19,057 nucleotides of DNA, taken from Candidatus Thorarchaeota archaeon (GTDB lineage: Archaea > Asgardarchaeota > Thorarchaeia > Thorarchaeales > Thorarchaeaceae). Within the stretch, counting starts at the first letter, position 1. Every line of letters starts with the position of its first letter. This document shows positions 1 through 6,637 of the stretch, one piece after another. Under the pieces are notes generated by a model. It saw nothing but the letters and a program-made list of their open reading frames with translations, had not been told where the DNA came from and did no database searches. Location of the stretch: the NCBI GenBank assembly GCA_004524595.1, contig SDOA01000079.1, positions 1-19,057 of the forward strand, written 5' to 3'. The position numbers and the translations under genes were made by a program.

Positions 1-1430
1 ACTATCTGAAGGATGTTGATGGCACCAAGATTGCTCGTAACTACGCGCTTGGTTGGGTAAATGAAGGTCTCAAGGATTGGTGTATAACAAGGGACCTTGA
101 CTGGGGTATCAAATATCCCGGGGATGAGAGCCTCACGCTCTATGTCTGGGTTGATGCACCTATCCACTACATGTCATCCACAGAACAATGGGCAAAGAAG
201 ATAAAGAGACCTGATGAGTGGAAGAAATTCTGGCTTCCGGGGAACGGAAAACTCGTTCATTTCATCGGCCAAGATATTGTCTATCATCACTGTCTATTCT
301 GGCCTTCAATGCTCAAGGGTAGCAACTACAATCTACCCTTTGCAATCGTGGCATCAGGAATGGTAAAAATTCGTAATCACAATTTCAGCAGAAGTAGAGG
401 GTATGTAGTCTGGATTATTGATGACTATCTGGATAAAGGTCTCGATCCTGATTATCTACGATACTATATGGTGTCATTTACTGGACAGACTCGAGATCTC
501 GATTTCAGTTTTCCAACATTCGCGGACAAAGTAAACATAGAACTAGTAGGAACCTTAGGAAATTTCATCTATCGGACTCTTCATTTCACAAAGAAGCATT
601 ATGATATAGTCCCTGAGGGAAAATTCGACAAGTCACTGAAGAGCGAAATTGAGAAGGGTATCGAAACTATCATTGATGCAGTTAATGAGTACGAACTCAA
701 AAAAGTATCAGATGAGATTTTGAGACTTGCCTCGATTGGAAACGAGTACTTTCAATCAAATCAACCTTGGGCTCTTGTAAAAGAAGACAAAGCTAAGTGT
801 GGTGAGGTCCTCTTCAATGCTGTTGCTCTCGTTAAGGCTCTTGCAATCTTTGTGGAACCAATTATGCCTGGAGTTGCTGAAACTGTCTGGAAGCAACTAG
901 GTCTCGTTGGACCTGATGTTCACAAAGTGTTTCTGGACGAAGCTCTCGAGCCGCCAAAGGTAGGTTCCAAGATTGAAAATCCGATACCAGTAATCTCAAA
1001 GGTAGATGATGATCTCCTGGAGTCACTGAAGATTATTATAGACAATCGTATCAAGGCTGCAGAGGCAGCCCAAAGAGGTGAACCTCAAGTGGAACAAGAA
1101 GACATGATAACGTTTGAAGACTTCAAGAAACTAGACTTACGGGCAGGAAAGATACTAACCTGTGAAAAGGTGCCCAAGAAAGATAAATTACTACAACTTG
1201 AAGTTGATATTGGAACTGAGAAACGGACCATCATAACAGGCCTTGCAGACCAGTATGAACCAGAAGAACTTACTGGAATGACTGCCCTATTCTTAGTCAA
1301 TCTCGAGCCGAAGAAGATTGGTGGCATCGAAAGCCACGGTATGATTATTGCTGTTGAGAAGGGAGATGAGCCTGGGCGCTGGCTCCCAGTCAAAGTTGAT
1401 GGTGTCCCACCAGGAAGCAAGGCTGCATAG
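1..1430 (+). CDS. metG: Methionyl-tRNA synthetase, C-terminal part (5' end outside window)
   Basis: Cytosolic class I aminoacyl-tRNA synthetase that charges tRNA-Met. The reading frame is open from base 3, so the N-terminus and HIGH motif lie upstream of the window. Visible landmarks in order are RDLDWGI, LYVWVDAPIHY, HFIGQDIVYHHCLFWP and the KMSKS-loop region at about nt 363-411. Then follow an archaeal-style DYLRYYM and LGNFIYRTLHF anticodon-domain segment and, from about nt 1104, a Trbp111/EMAPII-type OB fold (DFKKLDLRAGKI, ITGLADQYEPEEL, SHGMIIA) that binds tRNA. The OB domain is fused here; in some archaea it is a separate protein. The loop usually reading KFSTSR or KMSKS is NFSRSRG, so the first lysine is Asn and the second Arg. 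The gene ends with TAG at 1428-1430, followed by a hairpin. Family call is secure from several motifs. Confidence 0.97.
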   Translation, partial: YLKDVDGTKIARNYALGWVNEGLKDWCITRDLDWGIKYPGDESLTLYVWVDAPIHYMSSTEQWAKKIKRPDEWKKFWLPGNGKLVHFIGQDIVYHHCLFWPSMLKGSNYNLPFAIVASGMVKIRNHNFSRSRGYVVWIIDDYLDKGLDPDYLRYYMVSFTGQTRDLDFSFPTFADKVNIELVGTLGNFIYRTLHFTKKHYDIVPEGKFDKSLKSEIEKGIETIIDAVNEYELKKVSDEILRLASIGNEYFQSNQPWALVKEDKAKCGEVLFNAVALVKALAIFVEPIMPGVAETVWKQLGLVGPDVHKVFLDEALEPPKVGSKIENPIPVISKVDDDLLESLKIIIDNRIKAAEAAQRGEPQVEQEDMITFEDFKKLDLRAGKILTCEKVPKKDKLLQLEVDIGTEKRTIITGLADQYEPEELTGMTALFLVNLEPKKIGGIESHGMIIAVEKGDEPGRWLPVKVDGVPPGSKAA

Positions 1431-1446
1431 ATTAATTAAAGGCGGT

Positions 1447-1463
1447 GGCGGAATGTTTCCGCC
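1447..1463. terminator. Hairpin between convergent metG and thioredoxin-like gene
   Basis: GGCGGAA (1447-1453), a 3-nt loop TGT and TTCCGCC (1457-1463) form a perfect 7-bp, G+C-rich stem 16 nt after the metG stop. It is preceded by another GGCGG at 1441-1445. No long T tract follows on the + strand, so it may be a 3'-end stabiliser or a bidirectional terminator shared with the gene arriving from the right. Confidence 0.45.
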
Positions 1464-1523
1464 TCAATGCCCATTTTATCAAACATAAAATAGATTTCAA
1501 CTAACTGTGATTCTAACAAAGTA

Positions 1524-2009
1524 TTATTCATTCTTTTCGAGATATTCCTCTATTGCTCTCTCAAGTTTCCCTGCTTTTTTGTCAGTCAAACCACCTTCTT
1601 CCCTCCATATTATTTCGCCAACAGTATCGATTAAGAAAAGGTAGATTGTTTCTTCTGTTACAATGTCAAGAGACTCCTTGAACGGTTCTTTATCAATATA
1701 GAGTGTAATAGTTCTCTCCCTCGATTCATTTGAAGGGATACCAGCTCTCATACCACCATCGATGAATCTTTGATAGAGTGGATTCATTCTTCGAATTGTG
1801 GGAAGTTCGTAGAAATCAAAATTTGGATATTTTTTGACTAATGAATCACAGAATAGAATCCAGCTGTTCACAAGTTCCTGTTGCCATTGTTGAAATGCTA
1901 CAACGAATAGCTTTGGATCTCCATGTAAACTGATAGGGATCTGCATATCTTCCTTATTGAGATTCTTTGCAACCATATGAGGAAATTTCAAAATCACTCT
2001 CACTTCCAC
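1524..2009 (-). CDS. Thioredoxin-fold protein without CXXC, ATP10-like
   Basis: 161 residues from a GTG at 2009. The pattern fits a thioredoxin/peroxiredoxin fold: a first strand LFVVAF (about 33-38), a helix QQWQQELVNSWILFCDSLV, then FDFYELPTIRRM, and the C-terminal strand pair LFLIDTVGEIIWREEGG with a final acidic helix. There is no CXXC pair, so redox catalysis of the usual kind is unlikely. The layout, including the mid-protein GGMRAGIP segment, recalls the mitochondrial ATP10 family, an assembly factor for the ATP synthase Fo sector; that is a resemblance, not proof. The start is uncertain: GAGGTG overlaps the first GTG and is better spaced for a GTG at 1997 (residue 5), and an ATG follows at residue 12. 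It is monocistronic, convergent with metG and divergent from the flavin-protein gene. Function remains inferred. Confidence 0.8.
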   Translation of the reverse strand: MEVRVILKFPHMVAKNLNKEDMQIPISLHGDPKLFVVAFQQWQQELVNSWILFCDSLVKKYPNFDFYELPTIRRMNPLYQRFIDGGMRAGIPSNESRERTITLYIDKEPFKESLDIVTEETIYLFLIDTVGEIIWREEGGLTDKKAGKLERAIEEYLEKNE

Positions 2010-2029
2010 CTCTTATTTTTTAACTATTG

Positions 2030-2104
2030 TTATTAATATTGAGGTTAAGTGGTTATTTCAAAATAGATCTTTGGTGAGATACAATCATTCTTAAATTGTA
2101 TAAT
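2030..2104. promoter_or_regulatory. Divergent promoter region with two TATA-like boxes
   Basis: The roughly 120 bases between the divergent starts are very A/T-rich. On the + strand TATAAT at 2099-2104 is centred about 27 nt before ATG 2129. On the - strand an AATATTAATA-like element around 2030-2040 lies about 26 nt before the GTG at 2009. Both spacings match archaeal TBP/TFB promoters. Confidence 0.45.
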
Positions 2105-2128
2105 ATTGTTGTTAGCAGAGGGACTATC

Positions 2129-2575
2129 ATGGACATTCATCCTGACATACGCAATCATATCAGAAAGGTGCTGGAAAGCCAAAAAATTGCCGTTCTTGGA
2201 ACCTCAAAGGATGATGAGCCCTATTCATGCCTTGTAGCATATGCTATGACTGATGACTTGAAAGAATCAGTATTTGCAACAATGCGTCAGCGATTAAAGT
2301 ATCGAAACATCATGGCAAATCCGAGAGTTACCCTTATTGTAGATGATAGAAATAGGAGCGATGGTGATTTTAATGATACGACATCAATTACAATGGTCGG
2401 AACTGCGCGAGATATTCGAGGTGATGGAAGAACTCAGTATGCCACCTTATTACTGAGTCGACACCCTTCACTTGCTGACTTTGTGAATGCGCCTGAATGT
2501 GCAGTCATAAGTGTTTTAATTGATAAGATATTCGTTGTAAGTGAGTTCGAGTCAGTTGTAAAAATCGGAGAATAA
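2129..2575 (+). CDS. FMN-binding split-barrel protein (pyridoxamine 5'-phosphate oxidase superfamily)
   Basis: 148 residues from ATG 2129. The fold pattern is an N-terminal helix (IRNHIRKVLESQKIAVL), then the strand pair GTSKDDEPYSCLVAYA, the ATMRQRLKYRNIMANPRVTLIVD segment and a later strand SITMVGTARDI, all typical of PNPOx-like flavin reductases that bind FMN at a dimer interface. Substrate cannot be told: members reduce F420- or flavin-linked substrates or bind heme. The frame is open upstream to a TTG at 2096, but that stretch overlaps the TATA-like box 2099-2104, and AGAGGG at 2117-2122 sits correctly before ATG 2129, so the shorter start is preferred. It is followed by a 200-bp gap with a structured element, so it is probably monocistronic. 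Confidence 0.88.
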   Translation: MDIHPDIRNHIRKVLESQKIAVLGTSKDDEPYSCLVAYAMTDDLKESVFATMRQRLKYRNIMANPRVTLIVDDRNRSDGDFNDTTSITMVGTARDIRGDGRTQYATLLLSRHPSLADFVNAPECAVISVLIDKIFVVSEFESVVKIGE

Positions 2576-2629
2576 TCAAAAACCTCATTGATGGGAACTT
2601 TTTAGTACTGAAATGATAATACAAAATGT

Positions 2630-2705
2630 GCGGGTGTCAGCGAGGTATCATGATGACTAATTACCATCGGTCATCACACCCAATTGATTCCTTATTGTCA
2701 CCCGC
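2630..2705 (+). other. Long stem-loop with alternative pairings and T run, possible ncRNA or 5' leader
   Basis: GCGGGTG (2630-2636) pairs with CACCCGC (2699-2705), followed by CCTTTTT. Inside, TGATGAC (2651-2657) pairs with GTCATCA (2670-2676), and CAAT (2681-2684) with ATTG (2694-2697). GGGTGT (2632-2637) can instead pair with ACACCC (2676-2681), giving mutually exclusive folds. A CTTTTTAG box at about 2599-2606 lies about 28 nt before 2630, so a + strand transcript could start exactly at the outer stem. It could be a small RNA, or a 147-nt structured leader of the phosphatase gene at 2777. It competes with the - strand reading of the same bases. A tRNA was considered and excluded, because no T arm forms. 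Confidence 0.35.
2632..2681 (-). ncRNA. Candidate box C/D-like small RNA
   Basis: Read on the - strand, a terminal stem strand GGGTG (2681-2677) is followed at once by box C TGATGA (2676-2671), 30 nt of spacer, box D CTGA (2640-2637) and the closing strand CACCC (2636-2632). With the preceding G the C box reads RUGAUGA. This order is exactly that of an archaeal C/D sRNA kink-turn. A TTAAAAAG box at about 2708-2715 lies about 27 nt upstream of the 5' end, and a T4 run lies past the 3' end. Against it, no clear internal C'/D' pair is visible, the guide space is shorter than usual, and box C can also pair with GTCATCA inside the element. Function, if real, would be guiding 2'-O-methylation. Confidence 0.3.
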
Positions 2706-2776
2706 CCTTTTTAAGTCGTATTTTCCAATTCGACATATTCCCTCTGAAATTGGGGAATTTAAATGGAGAGAAGCAT

Positions 2777-3337
2777 ATGTCTAACTCAATCTACTTTCTT
2801 CGTCATGCAGAAACCAAGATTGATCTCTCAATTCCAGTTCGGGAATGGTCTCTTACTGCTGATGGTATTAATCTGACTCAAATGTTATCAAGAGAATCTG
2901 TGTTCGAAAATATCAAAGGAATTGTGCATTCAAGTGAGAGGAAGGCCCAACAGACTGCGGAGATCTTTGCTAAGGAACTATCTATCCCAACCTATGAAAT
3001 TCCTGAGCTAGATGAACTCAGACGAAATCATCAGGGTAAGTTATCTCAAGATGAGTATCGGAGTTGCGTTAGAGAAACACTTACGAAGTGGGATACGAAT
3101 ACTAGTCTCTGGGAATCTGCTAATGATGCTCTTAATCGATTCAAAGAGGGAGTTCGTCGTATCAATATCATGTACCACAACAACGATGTCCTTGCAGTCT
3201 CACATGGAATGGTGTTGATATTATATTTTAGTTCACTAAGGAACCTAGAAAATATCGCATATGAACGATGGTCACAATTAGCCTTTTTGAGTTGGGGTCT
3301 AGTACGAGATGGAAAGGTACTCATCGATATTATCTGA
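2777..3337 (+). CDS. Histidine phosphatase superfamily protein (phosphoglycerate mutase-like)
   Basis: 186 residues from ATG 2777. The N-terminal strand ends in LRHAE (R9, H10), with the catalytic histidine that is phosphorylated. SSERKAQQTAEI supplies the phosphate-binding Arg (R55), ELDELRR around 77-83 the acidic region, and VSHGM the second histidine (H143). Members hydrolyse or transfer phosphate on small metabolites or proteins; the substrate is not evident. It is somewhat shorter than cofactor-dependent phosphoglycerate mutase and fits the broad-specificity SixA/CobC-like group. The start is set by GGAGAG at 2765-2770, 6 nt before the ATG; an upstream in-frame extension to 2684 would read through the structured element and is rejected. 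A second, unrelated-looking member lies at 11919-12635. Confidence 0.9.
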   Translation: MSNSIYFLRHAETKIDLSIPVREWSLTADGINLTQMLSRESVFENIKGIVHSSERKAQQTAEIFAKELSIPTYEIPELDELRRNHQGKLSQDEYRSCVRETLTKWDTNTSLWESANDALNRFKEGVRRINIMYHNNDVLAVSHGMVLILYFSSLRNLENIAYERWSQLAFLSWGLVRDGKVLIDII

Positions 3338-3365
3338 TTGAGTATGTGCTCCGAACCTTTTTCAG

Positions 3366-3374
3366 TATAATATA
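3366..3374 (+). promoter_or_regulatory. TATA-like box of the DUF6935-like gene
   Basis: TATAATATA centred near 3370 lies 26-28 nt before ATG 3398, the archaeal spacing for a transcript that starts at or next to the start codon. Confidence 0.45.
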
Positions 3375-3397
3375 CTATCAAGATTCGGTGAATGGAT

Positions 3398-3910
3398 ATG
3401 GGAAAAGTCACTAAATCCATGATTACATCATTTTCCAAGTTCAAGTCTGAATGGGAGAAGGATGCGTCTAAACCTGAAAATACTATCATGTACTATCTTA
3501 TTGCTGCTCTCAATGTCGAGAAAGATCCGAAGCTGGCTGATGCCATGATGACTGTGGTTGTTTCAAAGCGAGACTGCATTGAGGATGGGAGTTCTCCATC
3601 AGGCCTCAAGCTTGGTCGAAGTGCATCATATTACATTGGACAATTTCAAGGTAACAAAAACATCGCTCGATCATATGTAGGCGGTACGAATACAAACAAC
3701 TACAAGATTGATAACAAAGCACTCACTATGACAGTTGTCAGCAAACAGGAACAGCCGAAAGGAGTAAAGATATTCATTCAGAGTGGAGGAAAGGATATGG
3801 CCACTCCAGTCACGGTGGCGAAGAACAATGAGGGACAGTGGAAACTGACGAACTTCAGTTCCATATGTACTGGAGTCAAAAAGACTGTCAAAGAGGAAGG
3901 AGATTTCTAA
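3398..3910 (+). CDS. DUF6935-like protein of unknown function
   Basis: 170 residues from ATG 3398. The pattern recalls DUF6935: an early helical YYLIAALNV segment, a middle IARSYVGGTNTNNY segment, and a C-terminal KIFIQSGGKDMATPVTV followed by GQWKL. The SGG-D-xPxxV and GQW elements are the most distinctive. No enzyme motif, signal peptide or membrane segment is visible, so it is probably a soluble cytosolic protein, and no function can be named. ATG 3392 lies two codons earlier, but GGTG at 3387-3390 is only 1 nt from it and 7 nt from ATG 3398, and the TATA-like spacing also fits 3398. Two hairpins follow the stop. The family assignment is from memory of the pattern and is moderately sure; that the gene is real is very likely. 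Confidence 0.75.
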   Translation: MGKVTKSMITSFSKFKSEWEKDASKPENTIMYYLIAALNVEKDPKLADAMMTVVVSKRDCIEDGSSPSGLKLGRSASYYIGQFQGNKNIARSYVGGTNTNNYKIDNKALTMTVVSKQEQPKGVKIFIQSGGKDMATPVTVAKNNEGQWKLTNFSSICTGVKKTVKEEGDF

Positions 3911-3941
3911 ACACTTTGTTCATACTGCTGAACTGACAATC

Positions 3942-3960
3942 TATTGTATAAGATACAATA
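3942..3960 (+). terminator. A/T-rich hairpin after the DUF6935-like gene
   Basis: TATTGTAT (3942-3949), loop AAG and ATACAATA (3953-3960) form a perfect 8-bp stem 31 nt after the stop codon. It is the first of two successive stems before the next promoter. Confidence 0.4.
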
Positions 3961-3968
3961 TCTGAGTA

Positions 3969-4011
3969 GTGCTCTGTTATTAATGAGCACGCTCTGACTT
4001 TCTTCATTTTT
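3969..4011 (+). terminator. Second hairpin with pyrimidine/T-rich tail
   Basis: GTGCTC (3969-3974) and GAGCAC (3985-3990) form a 6-bp stem around a 10-nt loop, followed by a T-rich stretch ending in TTTTT at 4007-4011. T-rich tails are the main termination signal in archaea, so this is the better terminator candidate of the pair. Confidence 0.4.
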
Positions 4012-4020
4012 CGTTGGAGA

Positions 4021-4029
4021 TTTTATACT
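4021..4029 (+). promoter_or_regulatory. TATA-like box of orphan gene at 4050
   Basis: TTTTATACT followed by an A run is centred about 25 nt before ATG 4050. The in-frame upstream extension (TTG 4014) would translate this box, which argues for the shorter, leaderless start. Confidence 0.5.
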
Positions 4030-4049
4030 TAAAAAAGGTATTCGAAGAT

Positions 4050-4376
4050 ATGGAAGTAGATGTAGATTATCGAGGTCTAGGATATATCGTATATGACACA
4101 AGAATCCCTCCTGAGAAAGATGCTATTTACACAGCCGCCATCAGTTTAGCGGACGAGATAATGGATGGTATTGGTAGGTTGGAGCGGTCAGGAACAATTG
4201 AAACAGTGACCCTCTTCATCACTCACAGTGGAGCCCAACTGAATATCTTGACTCGTTCTTTTGATAATATTCCTTTAGATAGGATGTTTACAAGTTCGCT
4301 CAAGAGGTCTTCATACGAGGCTGATTCAGGATATATCCAGACATATGTAATCACTTTACTTGATTCTGACGCTTAA
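4050..4376 (+). CDS. Orphan protein, 108 residues
   Basis: I do not recognise this protein. From ATG 4050 it begins MEVDVDYRGLGYIVYDTRIP and continues with a helix (AIYTAAISLADEIMDGIGRLE), a strand VTLFIT and a C-terminal YIQTYVITLLDSDA. The alternating strand and helix pattern suggests a small soluble alpha/beta domain. No Cys pairs, catalytic motif or membrane segment is present. The start is fixed by the TATA-like box at 4021-4029; there is no Shine-Dalgarno, as expected for a leaderless message. It lies between terminator-like hairpins and the aminotransferase gene, which starts 80 nt after its stop, so a functional link is possible but not shown. Confidence 0.7.
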   Translation: MEVDVDYRGLGYIVYDTRIPPEKDAIYTAAISLADEIMDGIGRLERSGTIETVTLFITHSGAQLNILTRSFDNIPLDRMFTSSLKRSSYEADSGYIQTYVITLLDSDA

Positions 4377-4383
4377 TGATTAA

Positions 4384-4410
4384 CTATCTGATATTATCAT
4401 AAAAAGATAG
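4384..4410 (+). terminator. Weak hairpin in front of the aminotransferase gene
   Basis: CTATCT (4384-4389) and AGATAG (4405-4410) can pair around a 15-nt loop just after the orphan gene. The 3' half overlaps an A/T-rich ATAAAAAGATAG stretch (4399-4410) that could instead be the TATA-like box for the gene at 4457, so its role is ambiguous. Confidence 0.2.
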
Positions 4411-4456
4411 ACTTCTTATGGTGTTTCGTTCCCACTATCCTCATTACTCATAGGCG

Positions 4457-5596
4457 ATGAAACACATGAAGCTGAAACTGTTTGAAATGGAGAGAATGCA
4501 GTCTGAGTATGAACATCATGTAGAATTCAATCTTAGTGAGAGTGGAGTTGAACCTCTGAAGATCAGTGAATTGGTTGATACACCTGAGTTGCAACAACAA
4601 CTCTTAGATCTTCAACTTAGTTACCCTCAGACGAATGGTACAGTGTCTCTCCGTGGAACTATTGCACAGTATTACGAAGGAACAACTGCTGAACAGATTC
4701 TCGCAACGAATGGTGGCGCAGAGGCTAACTTTCTCACAGCATGGTGGACATATCATGAGAATCCTGACAGAAGAGAATTCATCTTCATGGTTCCTAATTA
4801 TATGCAATTGGGCGGGATTTGGAAGAATCTCGGAGGCAAAGTCAAGAACTTCAATCTCATAATGAGAGGAAATGAATGGATCCCTGATATTGAACAATTA
4901 AAAGCCACAGTATCAAAGAAGACTTCGGCTATTGCAATCTGCAATCCGAACAATCCAACAGGCGCAATCATTGGTAAAACATATCTCAAAGCAATAGCTG
5001 ACATTGCAGAGGATTGCGATGCATGGCTAATCTCGGATGAGATCTATAGAGGTGCTGAGCTTGGAGATGAGAAAACACCCTCATTTCATGGGATATATGA
5101 TAAGACAATCATCACATCAAGTCTATCAAAAGCTTATGGGTTGCCTGGTCTAAGGTTGGGCTGGGCTGTCTGCCCTAGTAAAGAAGTTGCCACAGAATTT
5201 TGGACTTACTCCGATTACACAAGTATCTCCCCATCTAAGTTGAGTGATTGGTTGGCAACACTCGCGCTCCATCCAAAGGTGCAGACTATGATTGAAAAAC
5301 GGACGAAAAGAGTTGTTCGGGAAAATTGGAATATCATGAGAAACTGGTTGGATTCACATGATGATGTCTTTGAATATGTTCCTCCTGGAGCTGCAGCAAT
5401 CTGTTTTATTAAACAAAAAACTGGAATCTCCTCTCTTGAGTTTGTCATGCGTTTGATGAAAGAGAAGAGTGTGCTCATTTCTCCAGGCGAGCATTTTGAA
5501 GTGCCTGAATACCTGCGCATCGGGTTCGGTTCGGAGAAAGAGTTTCTTGAACAGGCTTTGGAAAAGATCTCCGAATTCCTTAATGAGATTCGGTGA
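4457..5596 (+). CDS. Class I/II pyridoxal-phosphate aminotransferase
   Basis: 379 residues, a normal length for fold type I aminotransferases, which transfer amino groups between amino and keto acids in the cytosol. Family landmarks: LSYPQTNGTVSLRGTIA (N-terminal substrate segment), NGGAEAN (PLP phosphate contact region), NPNNPTG (163-169), SDEIYRG (193-199) with Asp194 facing the pyridine nitrogen and Tyr197, SSLSKAYGLPGLRLGW with Lys225 as the Schiff-base lysine, and Arg354 in YLRIGFG as the likely carboxylate-binding arginine. The full active-site set is present, so it should be active. Substrate is not readable from the sequence; the overall look is nearer to capreomycidine-synthase/AspC-like branch enzymes than to histidinol-phosphate aminotransferase. 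An alternative start is ATG 4466. The flanking orphan and TPR genes give no pathway clue. Confidence 0.93.
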   Translation: MKHMKLKLFEMERMQSEYEHHVEFNLSESGVEPLKISELVDTPELQQQLLDLQLSYPQTNGTVSLRGTIAQYYEGTTAEQILATNGGAEANFLTAWWTYHENPDRREFIFMVPNYMQLGGIWKNLGGKVKNFNLIMRGNEWIPDIEQLKATVSKKTSAIAICNPNNPTGAIIGKTYLKAIADIAEDCDAWLISDEIYRGAELGDEKTPSFHGIYDKTIITSSLSKAYGLPGLRLGWAVCPSKEVATEFWTYSDYTSISPSKLSDWLATLALHPKVQTMIEKRTKRVVRENWNIMRNWLDSHDDVFEYVPPGAAAICFIKQKTGISSLEFVMRLMKEKSVLISPGEHFEVPEYLRIGFGSEKEFLEQALEKISEFLNEIR

Positions 5597-5765
5597 TTTT
5601 CTGTTCCTATTCATCTGCTCATCTGAGATACCATTTTTGGAAAATATCTGCAATTTGAGCACTTGGCAATTCGTTTTGGATTGAATGAAGGTAACATATG
5701 TAATATTGAAACTTTATAGAGCTTTTTTAGCAATTTGAAACAACCAAAAATATCAGAATAGGTAA

Positions 5766-5993
5766 ATGACTATCCATAGAGTTCTTCTAACGCTTTCAAA
5801 ATGTCTTTCTTTATTTATAGTCATATATTCTTTGCAGATAGGCACTATATGCGCCTATGCAGGATGCAAGATCATGTCAAGAGATGAAATAGAAATCAAA
5901 AAACATCCAGCAAGGATAAAGCGGCCTAATGTTCTCTTGGAGAAGCATTTGACGCAGTTTGAATTTGTGAGAATCTACTATGATGGACCTTGA
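5766..5993 (+). CDS. Small uncertain ORF, possible signal-bearing or 39-residue protein
   Basis: Two readings are possible. From ATG 5766 (75 residues) it has a hydrophobic N-terminus, roughly residues 5-33, ending in YAGC, which resembles a signal peptide with a near-lipobox. A CTTTATAG box at about 5712-5719 would serve it. From ATG 5874 (39 residues, beginning MSRDEIEIKKHPARIKR) it is a small basic soluble protein. AGGATG at 5861-5866 is 7 nt before this ATG, and TTTATTTATAG at 5810-5820 would place the transcript start near 5842. The second half uses codons like its neighbours, the first half less so. I recognise no family. It ends 30 nt before the TPR gene. Confidence 0.35.
   Translation: MTIHRVLLTLSKCLSLFIVIYSLQIGTICAYAGCKIMSRDEIEIKKHPARIKRPNVLLEKHLTQFEFVRIYYDGP
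5838..5858 (+). other. Hairpin inside or upstream of the small ORF
   Basis: ATAGGC (5838-5843) and GCCTAT (5853-5858) form a 6-bp stem with a 9-nt loop. TGC and GCA outside it extend the stem across a 2-nt bulge. If transcription starts near 5842 the stem would be broken, so it matters only for the longer transcript. Confidence 0.25.
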
Positions 5994-6009
5994 CTATAGT
6001 CTAATAGTC
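5992..6009 (+). promoter_or_regulatory. TATA-like palindrome before the TPR gene
   Basis: GACTATAGTC (5992-6001) is a perfect 10-bp palindrome, and ATAGTC recurs at 6004-6009. The CTATAG core is centred 26 nt before ATG 6023, so it can be the TATA box of a leaderless message. The dyad plus direct repeat could also be an operator. Confidence 0.4.
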
Positions 6010-6022
6010 GGAAGTGGTTTCA

Positions 6023-6541
6023 ATGGCTGGAACTGAGGCTGAAGAAAAGGGTATCTTGAATCACTTTCATGCTGCCATGCGGATGGTCTCGGAAGAGTAT
6101 CGTAATAATAAAAGAGTACTAGAGAATGAACAGAACTCTACTCCAGAACTCTCATGTCTACGATTAATGATGCTTGAGCCTCAGAATCCGACAATGTGGA
6201 ATTCTATGGCGCTAGTTTATGTAATGATAGGAAGATTTGATGATGCGCTCGAAGCAATAGAGAGGTCTCTTGATCTTGATACAAGCAACTCTTGGACTTG
6301 GTCTATCTGGGGTGACATTTTGGACAAGCTGGACAATCATATTGAATCCGAACGAGCATACCGAATGGCACTTGAATTGGGTTCAGATGATCCACATATC
6401 TTACGACAACTTATTCGAAAATATATAAGACGAGGCAACTTGATGGACGCAATCAGAGTTATTGAACAACTCATCCCCCTATTTCCAAGTGATCAGTATC
6501 TTTGGGACCAATATACTGACTTTCTTCAATTGACAATCTGA
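6023..6541 (+). CDS. TPR-repeat protein
   Basis: 172 residues from ATG 6023. After a helical N-terminus there are about three tetratricopeptide units: about 57-88 (MWNSMALVYVMIGRFDDALEAI, LDLD), 91-122 (WTWSIWGDILDKLDNHIESERAY, LELG) and 125-156 (PHILRQLIRKYIRRGNLMDAIRV). The W/L-G/Y-A/A-P spacing is typical, so it should be a helical scaffold for protein contacts in the cytosol, partner unknown. GTG 6014 lies three codons upstream, but the TATA-like spacing and GTGGT at 6014-6018 favour ATG 6023. No signal peptide or membrane segment is seen. Confidence 0.85.
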   Translation: MAGTEAEEKGILNHFHAAMRMVSEEYRNNKRVLENEQNSTPELSCLRLMMLEPQNPTMWNSMALVYVMIGRFDDALEAIERSLDLDTSNSWTWSIWGDILDKLDNHIESERAYRMALELGSDDPHILRQLIRKYIRRGNLMDAIRVIEQLIPLFPSDQYLWDQYTDFLQLTI

Positions 6542-6637
6542 TGTTCTATGTTCCTAAGTAAAGGATTCAAATTGAAAGCAGCTAACACATCCGAATTGTT
6601 AAATTGATAGAATTGTCAATTAATCTGGTGATTTTGT

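Noticed and set aside
2630..2705. tRNA gene, since the element has a 7-bp acceptor-like stem and a 76-nt span
   Set aside because: No T arm or GTTC loop forms in the 17 bases before the 3' stem strand, and no D-arm or anticodon arm can be placed.
3046..3489. 147-codon open frame on the - strand
   Set aside because: It lies antisense across the end of the histidine phosphatase gene and the start of the DUF6935-like gene, both of which have clear motifs or signals; its protein looks like no family.
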